Source: Anthonomus grandis grandis (lineage: Eukaryota > Arthropoda > Insecta > Coleoptera > Curculionidae). Taken from it: a DNA stretch of 64,000 nt. Made by a program: the position numbers and the translations under genes. Under the pieces are notes generated by a model. The model was given only the letters and a program-made list of their open reading frames with translations, was not told the DNA's origin and made no database searches. How positions within the stretch are numbered: position 1 is the first letter of the stretch; every line of letters starts with the position of its first letter. Below are positions 33,818-44,230 of the stretch, one piece after another. The stretch is from contig NC_065564.1 in the NCBI RefSeq assembly GCF_022605725.1, positions 3,078,698 to 3,142,697 on the forward strand. Direction: 5' to 3'.

Positions 33818-36800
33818 TTGTAGATCTTACAACTGGAGACGGAGGTTCTATTATAGGTAATCCGAGGAAACGCAGACCCGCTCCTAAAAAACTGGTTGTC
33901 AAAGTCAAGAGGCTGCTGAAGCACCATAAAGGACATCCTTCCAAGGCACCCAAAGTTTCTCTCAAGGTGCGGAGGCAATTTTATTGCGAAATCTGCGCCA
34001 TGACCTTCACCTGTTTCAGACGTTACTGGAACCACAAGACTCTACTGCACGAAAACCACACATTTAGCTGCTTGAGTTGCAATAAGCAGTTTAAAAAAAC
34101 GTCCGCTCTATTGCACCACACCAAGTTTCAGCACAAGAACGTCACCGAGACCTCTGACGATAAAGAAGAGACCAAAGAGGCTTTGTTTTATTGTGAGGCT
34201 TGTGGCCTTGGGTTCAGGAATATTCGCAAAAGGGTCGCCCATATTGAGGCCAATCATCCCGACGGTTATATATGCTGTTCAGTTTGTAATCGTGCGTGTT
34301 CCAGCGCGGAAGACCTTGTCTTCCACACGAAAGAACACGGGGATCTTAAGAGAACTTTGTTTAACTGTAAGGTCTGCAGTCGGGACTTCTACTTCTTGCA
34401 AATGTTCGTGCACCACCTCGAGTCCCACCGTAACGTGACGTCTCCCAAACATTTCACTTGTAAGGTTTGCTTTGGTAGGATTCACAATTTCACCAAGTAT
34501 CTCAAACATATGCAGAAACACTTTAAAACTTCTTCAATCTTCAATTGCTTCGTTTGCCCAATGACTTACCGATCCAGCGGTAAGCTGGAGAGGCACATGA
34601 GCTACGTTCATAATAAGCAAGTCGCTAACCATAAAGCGTTTTTGACCAACGTAAGTAAGGTAAGTAAGGAGTTCAAGGCATGCTACTGGTGCGGCCTCTC
34701 CTTTCATAAGAATCAGTTGGCAGACCACGTCAAATCACATGCGGTCCCTAGGGAGAATCTTGTGAATTGTAGGGTTTGTTTGAAGAGCGTTAAGTGTTGG
34801 AGATACCCAAGCCACTTGGCCAAACATGTAATTGCTTCTAGGAAGTTGAGAATTGGTGAAGGAGAAGATGCCTCTTTGGTCGTACTTGATGATGAATCTG
34901 CTAAAGAAATTAAGAAACTTGCACCTGAAGGGTTCAATCTCGAATCCCCTAGCAAGGCAAGCTCTGATAAAAAGAAGCTAGCCGAAACTGCATCTACTAA
35001 TAAAGACGAGAGTAAAAAAACTGACACGTCAGATAAATCTGATAAGGAAAGGGATAAAATGAAGAAGTCGTTTGATAGCACCAAGAGACCAGAAGATAGA
35101 CCAATGAAATCTGATTTTATTAGCAAAGAAAGCGATGACAAGAAGAAGCACTCTACTTCAAATGAGCCACCAAAATACAAGCAAGGCTTTCAATGCAGCA
35201 ACAAATCTAAGGAAGCAGAAGTTAGACAAGGAACACCTGCATCCCTTACTAAAAAAATCAATAATAAGAACAAAAAGCCTGCTCCATCTGCTCCTATCAA
35301 GACACAAAATAAGGCAGTTCCCTCTCCAAAGAAAACATCTGATCAAACATTGCAATTCAAAGAAAAAATATCGAAAGGAAAATGGGACGTAGGGCCAATA
35401 TATGATATGAAACCAAACAAAAAACGACAAAGAAATAAAGAAAAAAAAAATTCTCGCTTTAATCCCACAGAACCATCGCACTTCATGTCACCTGCTTTCA
35501 TGCAACAACAGCAGTATGGTAATGGAGCATCATACTTTCCAGAAAATCCAATGGTTCCAGGAGTTCCAGGAGATCCAATGGGTCCAGGTGGTCCAATGGG
35601 TCCAGGTGGTCCAATGGGTCCAGGTGGTCCAATGGGCCCAGGTGGTCCGATGGGTCCAGGAGGTCCGATGGGTCCAGGAGGTCCAATGTATCCAGGAGGT
35701 CCAATGGGTCCAGGAGGCCCAATGGGTCCGGGAGCTCCAGTAGGTCCAGGAGGCCCAATGGGTCCAGGAGGCCCAATGGGTCCAGGTGGTCCAATGGGTC
35801 CAGGAGGGCCGATGGGAGCAATGGGTCCTCCAGAAGGGCCAATGGGGTCAGGCCACATGAATCAAGGCTACATGGGTCCAGGGCCAATGAATACCATGAT
35901 GCCTAATCAAGGATACGAAATGCCCATGTACAATAACCAACCGATGGATCCATCAATGTATGGTCAGCCGATGTATGCCGGAAACCAGTACCAGGCCGGA
36001 TATTTTAATCCAGAAATGCAGTACGGGAACCAAGGGATGCAATATATGGACCCCAATCAGTACAATTATAATCAGCAGCAGTACAATCAGCAAATGAACC
36101 AGTGGCAGGGCGGGTCGCAGGCGCAGATCATGCAGAAACCGGTCTTCTTCGGTTCGTCTAGCGGTACGACCTGCAGGGGGTGCTCGAAGCGTTTTAGCAC
36201 CTCGAAGGTACTGGCGGTACACGAGATATTTTGCGTGAAATTAGCGAACGAGCTATCGCTGCCGAGTCTCCATCATTGTCCGATCTGCATGCAGAAATTC
36301 GGCAGTTTGTCGACGATCAAGCAGCATATGTTTACCTCGCATGCCCAGATATTCAAGGAGTTCAACTTGATCTCGGGGAAAGATGCCCAAGGTGCTAATA
36401 CTCTCAAGGAGTGCAAGACGTGCAAGCAAACATTTAAGAACAAGGACGAACTTGCTGCCCACGAGATGACCCACGAGTTCCTGGCTTCTATCAGGTCCGA
36501 CTTGGAGAAAGTTGATGTGAGCAAATGCTTGATGGGCAAGCAGCCTCCTCAAAACCCTAAACCAGCGACAGTGACGTCTGGCAGCACCGTTCAAAACCCA
36601 AAAAAACCCACACGATTCGAACATTTACCAACAAAATCATCTGACAGAGAGAAACCTGCAAGCTTCAGTAAGCGCTCACCCGCAAGAAGAGTGTCTCCCA
36701 AACCATCCACATCCACTTTCACAAAATCCGAAACTTCAGAAGCCCTGAAGAAGGTCGCGCAGGATAAACAAAAAAAAATGCTGGACGAGATGCGCAGTGG

Positions 36801-37677
36801 CTCATTCAAAGCCAAACTGGAGCAGCAGAAGAAGAAGCTCAAGATCAACCTGTTGTATTACCAAAAGCAGAAGCTCGAGGAAGAGAAGAAGGCGAAGGCC
36901 TTCGAAATGTTGAAGGCCGACGAAGAGCTGAAACGCCTCCAGAAGGGCCTCTTGATTTCTCAGAAGTCGCAGATGCTTGACGTCATTGATCTGGTAGATA
37001 GAACCTCTAGCTCTCGAGAGCGCAGACGTTCTCCAAGAAGATCTCGTTCCAGGGAGCGCAGCGGGAAAAGGGTAGAGTCTCCTAGACTCAGCACTAGTGA
37101 GTCATCTACAGTTCGCAAGCTCAACCTGCAGCCTGGACAAGAAATGGGGGCGTACCAGTGCAAAAAGTGCGCCACCCTATTTACCAACTACCGAGACTAT
37201 ATCAACCATACGGAGCAGCACGTGGATGATGACGATATGGAGGAAAACTACCTAACGCAAATGCAAGACTCTGGCGAAGGCGTTCTTCAACGCAAGGAGG
37301 ATTATGTCGTTAAGCGTAAATCTCCAGAGCGTAGACGTAGGTCTCCTGAAGAATACAGATCCAGACGTAGAAGCCCTGAAGGTTCTCGATCCAGGCATCG
37401 ATCTCCAAAAGATAAAAGACGTAGACGCAGATCTAGATCTAGCGAGAGATCGTCGAGGTACACGCCAGCGGAGATGCTTCAAAAATCAGTGGTCAGTCCG
37501 TTCTTGGTCCAGACAGGTACTAGTGCCCGTTCAAAATCTTTGGCAACGTCTTACCCCAACGTGCAACAAAACATCGAGCATGTTTCCACGGCGGTTAGAG
37601 TGAGATGTCAGGTGTGTTTGCAGGAGTTCCCTAGCCAGATTTATCTGGATTATCATACGTGTCCCGGACCGTTTTAG
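33818..37677 (+). CDS. C25 exon b: giant multi-domain zinc-finger exon
   Basis: Joined to exon a it gives about 1,458 residues, the largest cassette. It starts VVDLTTGD (SUMO-interaction type), then a basic region and nine fingers (CEIC to CRVC; 33990-34830). A long Lys/Ser/Asp-rich region follows, containing LVVLDDES. Next are a collagen-like PMGPGG repeat, a Met/Tyr/Gln/Asn-rich stretch and three fingers (CRGC, CPIC, CKTC; 36170-36470). After these come a Lys/Glu/Leu helix likely to form a coiled coil (about 36740-36960), VIDLVD, RS repeats, a finger CKKC, more RS repeats and a final CQVC..HTC. Zinc fingers with RS repeats and prion-like sequence suggest an RNA- or chromatin-associated scaffold, which is inference. 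AATAAA lies at 37861-37866 and 37936-37941. Confidence 0.92.
35575..35808 (+). repeat. Thirteen 18-bp repeats encoding PMGPGG in C25
   Basis: Thirteen units of CCAATGGGTCCAGGTGGT type, with third-position changes and three replacements (PMYPGG, PMGPGA, PVGPGG), followed by looser Gly/Met/Pro sequence. It looks collagen-like by composition, but the Gly-x-y triplet phase is not kept as in collagen. The reverse strand is also open here simply because the repeat is GC-rich and lacks stops. Confidence 0.95.
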
Positions 37678-37960
37678 TAAGTTTTCGCTGGGTAATTTGT
37701 TGAAATATATTAGTGTCTCTTGTTGCTTTCCATGTTTCCATATGCTAGTTATGGATAATTTGAATGTTTCTGGATCTGCAACGGAGGCTGTCTTAGCTTT
37801 AGTTCTTTTACAATTATAATCAATATATATGCTTAAAATGTATACTTTAGGTTTTTCTTTAATAAAAGCGGATATTCCGGGCATTGTAGTTTAATTTAAT
37901 CCAGGCACGTCCTTTAGTACCTTCTTCTAATATTCAATAAAACCCCTTAAAATATTTTAG

Positions 37961-38825
37961 GTTAGAATCAGAACTGTTATCAATTAGTTTTCCATGTGAT
38001 TATTGCCAGAAAAAATTTATTTCCTCCAACCAACTCAGGAGACACATCCAGACTCACAAGGATAAACTGCTGGCGTGCCCCCACTGTAATAAAACCTTTG
38101 AGACAAAACGCCTACTCAATCGTCACATATCGGGGCACGTCGGTATGATCACTTACGCGTGTGAGTTCTGCGAAAAATCGTTTTCTCAAGCCACGATACT
38201 GAAGCGCCACGTAGACAACGTGCACTACAACCAGTTCAAGTATCCCTGCGACGAGTGCGACCGCGGCTTCAACTTCAAATACGAGCTTCACAAGCATCGC
38301 GCCTTCAAACATTTCGGCATGAAGCTCACCTGCGACGTCTGCCAGAAATCGTTTAAAAACGAGCAGTACTTCAAAGAGCACCAGAAATCCCACGATCCGG
38401 AGTACCGTAAGCAGGAATTCACTTGCGAGCTCTGCCTCAAGGTGCTGACCCACGTGAAATCTTACAAAGTCCACATGAAGTCGCACACCGGTCAGGTGGC
38501 GAACGTGTGCGACATCTGCGGCAAGAATGTCACCTCGAAGGCGAGTCTGAGGCACCACATGCGCACCCACACCGGCGAGAGGCCGTTCCAGTGTCACGAG
38601 TGTGGTAAAAACTTCACCACCAGGAACCTGCTGAAGACCCATAGGGTGGTGCACACCAAAGAGAAGCCCTACGGGTGTCGGGTGTGTGACAAGAGTTTCA
38701 CCCAGAAGGGAAGTCTCACCATTCACATGCGCCATCACACCGGGGAGAAACCGTACGAGTGTCAGTTTTGTGAAAGGAGTTATATCTCCAGGACACTACT
38801 CAATAATCACAAGTGTTTGGCTTAA
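37961..38825 (+). CDS. C26: zinc-finger terminal exon, 10 fingers
   Basis: Acceptor AATATTTTAG ends at 37960; 287 codons follow. Ten regular fingers: CDYC, CPHC, CEFC, CDEC, CDVC, CELC, CDIC, CHEC, CRVC and CQFC..HKC (the last ends C2HC). TGEKP-type linkers join the last four, the form known to favour tight DNA binding. The first two fingers precede the first in-frame ATG. AATAAA (38824-38829) overlaps the stop codon. It resembles C27 and C28 in its last four fingers. Confidence 0.93.
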
Positions 38826-38982
38826 TAAATTAGTGTTTTTTTTTAATGAGTGTTTTCTTTGAGGCTCAAGTCCATCCAGAGTGCGATCTACTCTTTAAAG
38901 TACTCTAAAGTCGGAAACACCTGCTCAGGCAACTAATCTGTTGTTTTTAAAGCCCTCCTTTCTGTCCATAAAAAATAGTTCC

Positions 38983-39890
38983 TCAGTTTGAGTTGGGTTG
39001 GGCTGAGTCCAGGTAGTTAAACTCAGTTCCAAAGCCTCCAGAGGACTCTGGTACTTCTTCTTCAAGTAATTTCTGGATTTTTCCAGGCAGTTGAAGTCGA
39101 CTCTTATTTCTTCAGACAGTTTTTGGAACCTCCTTCCTCATTCGTTGCCTCCCAGGCCTAAAATTTCAAATCACATCCTCCAATTCCTCACCTAAATACT
39201 CCAGCGACAGAATTTTAAGGATACAGGCTAAAATGAACCTCCTTTTAGCACGTCAGCCACGTTCAACTGTCCCGATTGCCCCAAAACTTTTTTGACCTCA
39301 AGAAAATTGAGAAAACACTCCTACGTCCATGGCGAACGAAAGTACTAATGCCACGACTGCCTTAAAAGGTTCTTCTCGAAAAACCAGATGCTCTACCACA
39401 TCAAGTCCACGCAACAAAAGCCGAACCCATACAATTCCTTGGTTGAGTTGGGTTCGTTGAGAGTCCAAGTAATTAAACTCAGTTCCAAAGCCTCCAGAGG
39501 AGTCTGGTATTTCTTCTTCAGGTAATTTCTAGCTTATTCCAGGCAGTTGAAGTCGACTCTTATTTCTTCAGACAGTTTTTGGAACCTCCTTCCTCATTCC
39601 TTGCCTTCCAGGCCTAAAATTCAAAATCATACCCTCCAATTCCCTACCCTAATACTTCAGCGACAGAATTTCAGGGATACAGGCTAAAATGAACCTCCTT
39701 TTAGCACGTCAGCCACGTTCAACTGTCCCAATTGCCCCAAAACCTTCTTGACCTCAAGAAAATTGAGAAAACACTCCTACGTCCATGGCGAACGAAAGTA
39801 CCAATGCCACGACTGCCTTAAAAGGTTCTTCTCGAAAAACCAGCTGCTCTACCACATCAAGTCCATCCATCAAAAGCCGCACCATTTCTG
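38983..39890. repeat. 456-bp direct duplication spanning a cassette start
   Basis: Sequence from about 38983-39420 recurs at about 39434-39890 with few changes, offset 456 bp (acceptors at 39248 and 39704). Both copies hold TTAAACTCAGTTCC, CCTCCAGAGGA, GGCTAAAATGAACC and the acceptor CTCCTTTTAG. The left copy gave the broken relic; the right copy belongs to C27. Confidence 0.85.
39249..39420 (+). pseudogene. Broken copy of the C27 start
   Basis: Acceptor CTCCTTTTAG ends at 39248 in the standard phase. The frame reads TSATFNCPDCPKTF and continues as C27, but a CAA to TAA change stops it at 39346-39348 after one finger. Homology continues to about 39420, through finger 2, then ends. It keeps a usable-looking acceptor, so it could still capture transcripts and yield a one-finger product; no poly(A) signal is evident. 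Confidence 0.8.
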
Positions 39891-40150
39891 TCCACACTGT
39901 GGCAAACAATTTAAAGAAAAATTGTGGTTCGAGAAGCACCTGAAGTCACACAATCCAGACCTGAAGCCAGAGTTTCCGTGCCAGATTTGCGATAAAAGGT
40001 TGATGTCCTTCAAATACTTGGAGGCTCACATGCGCAAGAGGCATGCGAACGATGAGAGGTATCCGTACTTATATAGACGATATTGTTGTGATATTTGTGG
40101 GAAGGAGTTACTCAAGAAGAACCTTAAGGTTCACATGATGTCCCATAAAG
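39705..40150 (+). CDS. C27 exon a: first five fingers
   Basis: Acceptor CTCCTTTTAG ends at 39704. Five fingers: CPNC, CHDC, CPHC, CQIC and CDIC with an 11-residue spacer (KELLKKNLKVH). Reading on, the frame stops at 40198-40200 after non-finger residues. However, CATAAAG|GTAAAT at 40150 and GAGCTTTTAG ending at 40200 define a 50-bp phase 1 intron, and splicing restores the normal linker SHKGEKPY. C28, its neighbour and homologue, is continuous at this point, so the intron is either gained here or lost there. Confidence 0.9.
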
Positions 40151-40200
40151 GTAAATTTTTGTTCAAGTACTGCAGGGTACAGGAGTTAGTGAGCTTTTAG

Positions 40201-40454
40201 GTGAGAAGCCTTATACCTGTGACCACTGTGGCAAGAGCTTCGTGACGCGAGTGTGCCTAAAGACTCACTTGAGGACTCACACCAATGAGAAGCCTTATTT
40301 GTGTCCGATTTGTGGCAAGGGCTTCTCTCAAAAGTACTCGGTGACGGTACACGTGAGGTACCACACTGGGGAGAGACCGTACGAGTGTTCCCGATGCCAG
40401 AAGGGCTTCGTTACAAAGACCGAACTGAAGAACCATATCTGTTTGAATAAATGA
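40201..40454 (+). CDS. C27 exon b: last three fingers
   Basis: Second exon of C27, starting with GT that completes a glycine codon. It encodes CDHC..HLRTH, CPIC..HVRYH and CSRC..HIC, ending LNK and TGA. The three match the last three fingers of C28 (CDFC, CPVC, CFVC..HNC). AATAAA at 40446-40451 is built into the last two codons, with another signal at 40498-40503. The C28 acceptor is only 80 bp past the stop. Confidence 0.92.
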
Positions 40455-40534
40455 CATTGGTTGAAAACTGTTTTTTTGTTTCTCCATAAAGTTGTTTAAT
40501 AAAAGGACTCACACTGACTAAAAACCCTTTTTAG

Positions 40535-41318
40535 GCCCACATGCAAGATCTGCTTCAAAATCTTCGCCTCTTCAGGTAACCTGAAGCGCCACTCGTACAT
40601 TCACTCGGAGATGAAGCGCTATGAACGGTTCACTTGCAGCATCTGCGAGTTGGAGTTCAAATCCAACCCCGTGATGCAGGACCATTTTAAAAAGTTACAC
40701 CAGCTCGATGATCATTTAGATCCAGACAGCTGTCCCTTCTGCGCCAAATCCTTCAAGAGCTACCTGAAAGGTCTCAAGCACCACGTCTGGAACGAGCACG
40801 ATCCGCAATACAAATTCAAGTTCCAGTGTTCCGTTTGTGATAAAATTATGAGCTACGAGCAGAGTTACATCAAGCACATGCTAACCCACGACGTGGAGGA
40901 GCCTGATTACCGAAAGAGACGTTGCGTATGCGAGATATGCGGCAAAGAGGTCCTGAAGAAGAACATAAGGCCTCACATGAAGGTCCATCTGGGAGTCAAG
41001 CCCCATAAATGTGACTTTTGTGATAAACACTTCGCCAATCGGAAGATCTTGAGGCACCACATCCGGACTCACACCAAAGAAAAGCCCCACAAGTGCCCCG
41101 TGTGCCTAAAAGGCTTCACCCAACCGTATACTGTGACCATTCACATGAGATATCATACGGGGGAACGTCCGTTCTCGTGTTTTGTCTGTGGCAAGGGGTT
41201 CGTCACCAAGGCGGAGGTGAAGAACCACAACTGTAAAGGTCCAGTAATAGAGCAGCAGAGCGAGGAGGACGATAGACAGGGTTTTGTGAAGACTGAAGGG
41301 TATTTGAATACTCTTTAA
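40535..41318 (+). CDS. C28: zinc-finger terminal exon, 8 fingers
   Basis: Acceptor CCCTTTTTAG ends at 40534, with CTGACTAAA upstream as a likely branch point; 260 codons follow. Eight fingers are colinear with C27: CKIC..HSYIH, CSIC, CPFC with one extra residue, CSVC, CEIC (KEVLKKNIRPH), CDFC, CPVC and CFVC..HNC. A 35-residue acidic tail carries FVKTEG, a psi-K-x-E site. Unlike C27 it has no internal intron. AATAAA lies at 41460-41465. Confidence 0.93.
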
Positions 41319-41553
41319 GTTTGATCTTCTGGTGAAAGAAGGTTTGTCACAACCAGAAGCTCAACGCTCCGAAAGAACTTAGCTATTATGTTAAAAAATT
41401 GTTATTATTTTTGTTGTTATCTTTGCATTTATACCAAATCATTCCAAAGGACTTATAGGAATAAATTTTTATTTACCAACAATTTGTCTTAATTTACATC
41501 TTCTGTTTCATAGCCTGTTAAAATAAATCAACACTTATCCCAACCAATTTTAG

Positions 41554-42520
41554 CTTCTTCAATAACTCCTTCCTCCTAGAAGACCCCTCCTCCCTGGACG
41601 CCTTGGAGCAATACCAGTGCGGCATTTGCTCAGCCATCTTCGCCTCCGAAGATGACTTCAATAAGGAACACATTGACATTTTTTTTAAAACGTTGACTTG
41701 CTGCGTGTGCCAGAGAATATTCGATAGTCTGGATGATCTCTACGATCACCAAGAGGGGCACAAAGACGACTCTTCGGCTAAAATGGATAACTTGTTGTTT
41801 CTGGAAACCGAGGAAGGCCAAGAGATCTTTCAAATCCCTGAGGATGACATGGTGTACATCCTGAATGAGTCCAGCGGTAAAAAGGCTTTGGAGCTGGATC
41901 AAACGATTAGTCTGGACCACGGATATGTCTGCAAGAAAGTCGAAACTGTCCACAAGAAGAGCATCCCGAGGCCTCGTCCCTCTTCTCTAACCGCAAAACG
42001 TTCGGATCCGAACTTTTCCGCTACGGAATACGTCGTAATCGAACCCAACGAGAAACTGGACTTTGTCCACTATAAATGTCAACATTGCGAGCAATTGTTT
42101 ATTAACAAGGCGGCCTTCTATCGCCACGTGGAGAAGGGAAAGTGCTACATCAACAGTTGCGACGTATGCAACGAGAGGTTCGTGCAAAATGGCGACTTCT
42201 TCGCGCATTACGTGGCCGAGCATCGGGATCGTGCCATTTGCAATTTCTGCTTCCGGACTTTCATGTACGAGAAGAACGTCCGGGAGCACATGCTGCGCCA
42301 CCTGGATCAGTTCAGGCACGTGTGCGATAAGTGCCACAAGGGCTTCTACACTGTCCGGGAGTACCGGAACCATTATAAGAACAGACACATGGGGATCAGG
42401 CATCAGTGTGACTTATGCGAAAGGAATTTTGCCGATGAGTATTATTTTAAGAAGCACAGGGAGACTCATAGGGAGAGCAGTGAGTCGGTGGTGCGTTTGC
42501 TTACTCTTAGCAATGTCTAA
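41554..42520 (+). CDS. C29: acidic linker flanked by fingers, about 7 fingers
   Basis: Acceptor CCAATTTTAG ends at 41553; 321 codons follow. After a short leader there are two N-terminal fingers, the first irregular (CGIC..KEHIDIF, lacking a normal second histidine), the second CCVC..HQEGH. A 115-residue acidic, non-finger linker follows, then five fingers: CQHC (C2HC), CDVC, CNFC, CDKC and CDLC. It has no close relative in the window. No canonical poly(A) signal was seen close by; the downstream region is filled with transposon relics. Confidence 0.9.
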
Positions 42521-42658
42521 TAGGGCTTCATGATATTTATTTTTTTTAAGTAATAACTATTGTAAAGAAATAGAACATCAAAAAGTACTTCTGCCTGAAA
42601 TTTTTTTGCACGCTGCGTGATTCTTATTTTTAAATCTTCCAAATTACCAGGTTGTGTT

Positions 42659-42840
42659 TTAAAAACAATTGATTTTAAATACCCTCATAAGAAAAATGTA
42701 AAGGTGATAAATCGGGTGATCGTGGTGGCCATGAATTGCTCCCCGTCCACCAATCCATCTGCCAGGCAATCTATCATTTAACCACTCACGTGGAGACTCA
42801 AATAATCCTTCAAGCTTTCGACCAATATCTCTTCTACTAA
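42659..42840 (-). mobile_element. Mariner-like transposase remnant
   Basis: The minus strand reads WLNDRLPGRWIGGRGAIHG and then a string derived from the SPDLTPLDFF region of insect mariner-like DDE transposases. Stops and substitutions show it is dead. The same superfamily leaves another remnant at 48.9 kb on the + strand. Confidence 0.65.
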
Positions 42841-43830
42841 CTTTATCAACAATTCTGGAAAAACTTATTAAAAATATGGTCCTTTCATTTTTAAATATGC
42901 ACAACCTTATGAGTGTACAGCAGTTTGGCTTTCAGGCATCCCTAAGCATGACTGATGCTATTTTCAATTTTTTTGGAACATTTATTTCTTGGACTAAGCA
43001 ATGGTGATTGTGCTGCCGCAGTTTTCTGTGACTTGACTAAAGCCTTTGACTGCGTCAGTCACGGTATACTGTTGAGTAAATTGGAGGCTTATGGATTCAG
43101 GGCAATGATGGTCTTGGAGGTGTCCCCCACGGATCAGTTTTGGGACCTTTCTTATTCTTAATCTATGTTAATGATTTGCCTCATATTTCAATAAATTGCC
43201 ATTTTACCATCCTTGCAGCCGATACCACTGTTTTGTAGCAAAATAAGAACTCTGAGCAACTTAAGGCAAATATTCGGAGGGATTTATGTAAGGGGTAAAA
43301 AGATGGTGTGATTCTAAAACAAATATTTTAAAATTCAAATGTGCATTTAATGATGTCTTTTAAAAATAGTATAGTATTGTCTACTAATGTGAGCAAATTT
43401 CTTGGGTGGTATATTGATTCTGGGTTAAAATCTGAAGATCATTTAAGCACACGAAGACCATTCGTGTTATTGTGAAAAATTTAAGCAGCTCAGTGGCTCA
43501 GAGGTTCATATTATTCTTTAATTGTATTCCATCTTCGTTATGGTATTTATTTTTATGGATCATGTTCTCGTTATGTCTTTAATAAGGTATTTATGTTGCA
43601 AAAGAGGGCTATTAGATGGTTATTTAGGGTCGATTCTCGAGAGACTTGTCGTCCCTTATTTGTTAGACACAAAATTCTTGCTTTGTACTGTATTTTTATT
43701 TTGGAAACAGTCTGCTGAACTAAATGTGGAGAATATAGGGTATAATACCCGGCAAGCGTCTTATATCAGATTGCCAATCCCTAGGTGTGAACAAGTAAAA
43801 AAATCAGTGGTAATACAATAAAAAGAAAAT
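42840..43830 (+). mobile_element. Decayed LINE reverse transcriptase
   Basis: The + strand reads QQFGFQASLSMTDAIFNF, then AAAVFCDLTKAFDCVSHGIL, then, in another frame, GVPHGSVLGPFLFLIYVNDL followed by AADTTVL where YADDT is expected. The C-terminal string NTRQASYIRLPIPR lies near 43750. These are ordered reverse transcriptase blocks of jockey type with several frameshifts. It is inserted in the C29-C30 spacer; about 400 bp of AT-rich sequence follow. Confidence 0.85.
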
Positions 43831-44230
43831 GTTCACATCTTTCAAATTTAATGTTATTATCTTTATTTCATTGTATTCAAGTACTTTTTTAGTATAACAC
43901 TATAATTTAATTTTTTTATGGAACTAAAATTTGTTATTTTGTATCTTATGATCCTTCACTGGAACAATTTTTGCAACACCTTTATATTATTTTATTTTAG
44001 TTATAACTGTACTCCTCGAGCTTTGTTAACAACAATGCATATTTTGCTTTGACATTAAAGCATATTTTGAATAAGTAGTTGTAAAATTATGTTTGTAAAA
44101 AAATATTTAATATATTAATTAAATTATATGGTTTTAAAGGTTATTGATGCAGAAACTACCTTTTTTTTTTTAGTATACGCCTCGTTCAATTACTCCCAAT
44201 AAACCCTTACTAATCAGACTCACTTTTTAG

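Noticed and set aside
35343..35887. Collagen-like minus-strand frame (GPIGPPGP type)
   Set aside because: It is the reverse reading of the PMGPGG repeat inside C25; the + strand has the fingers and long open frame.
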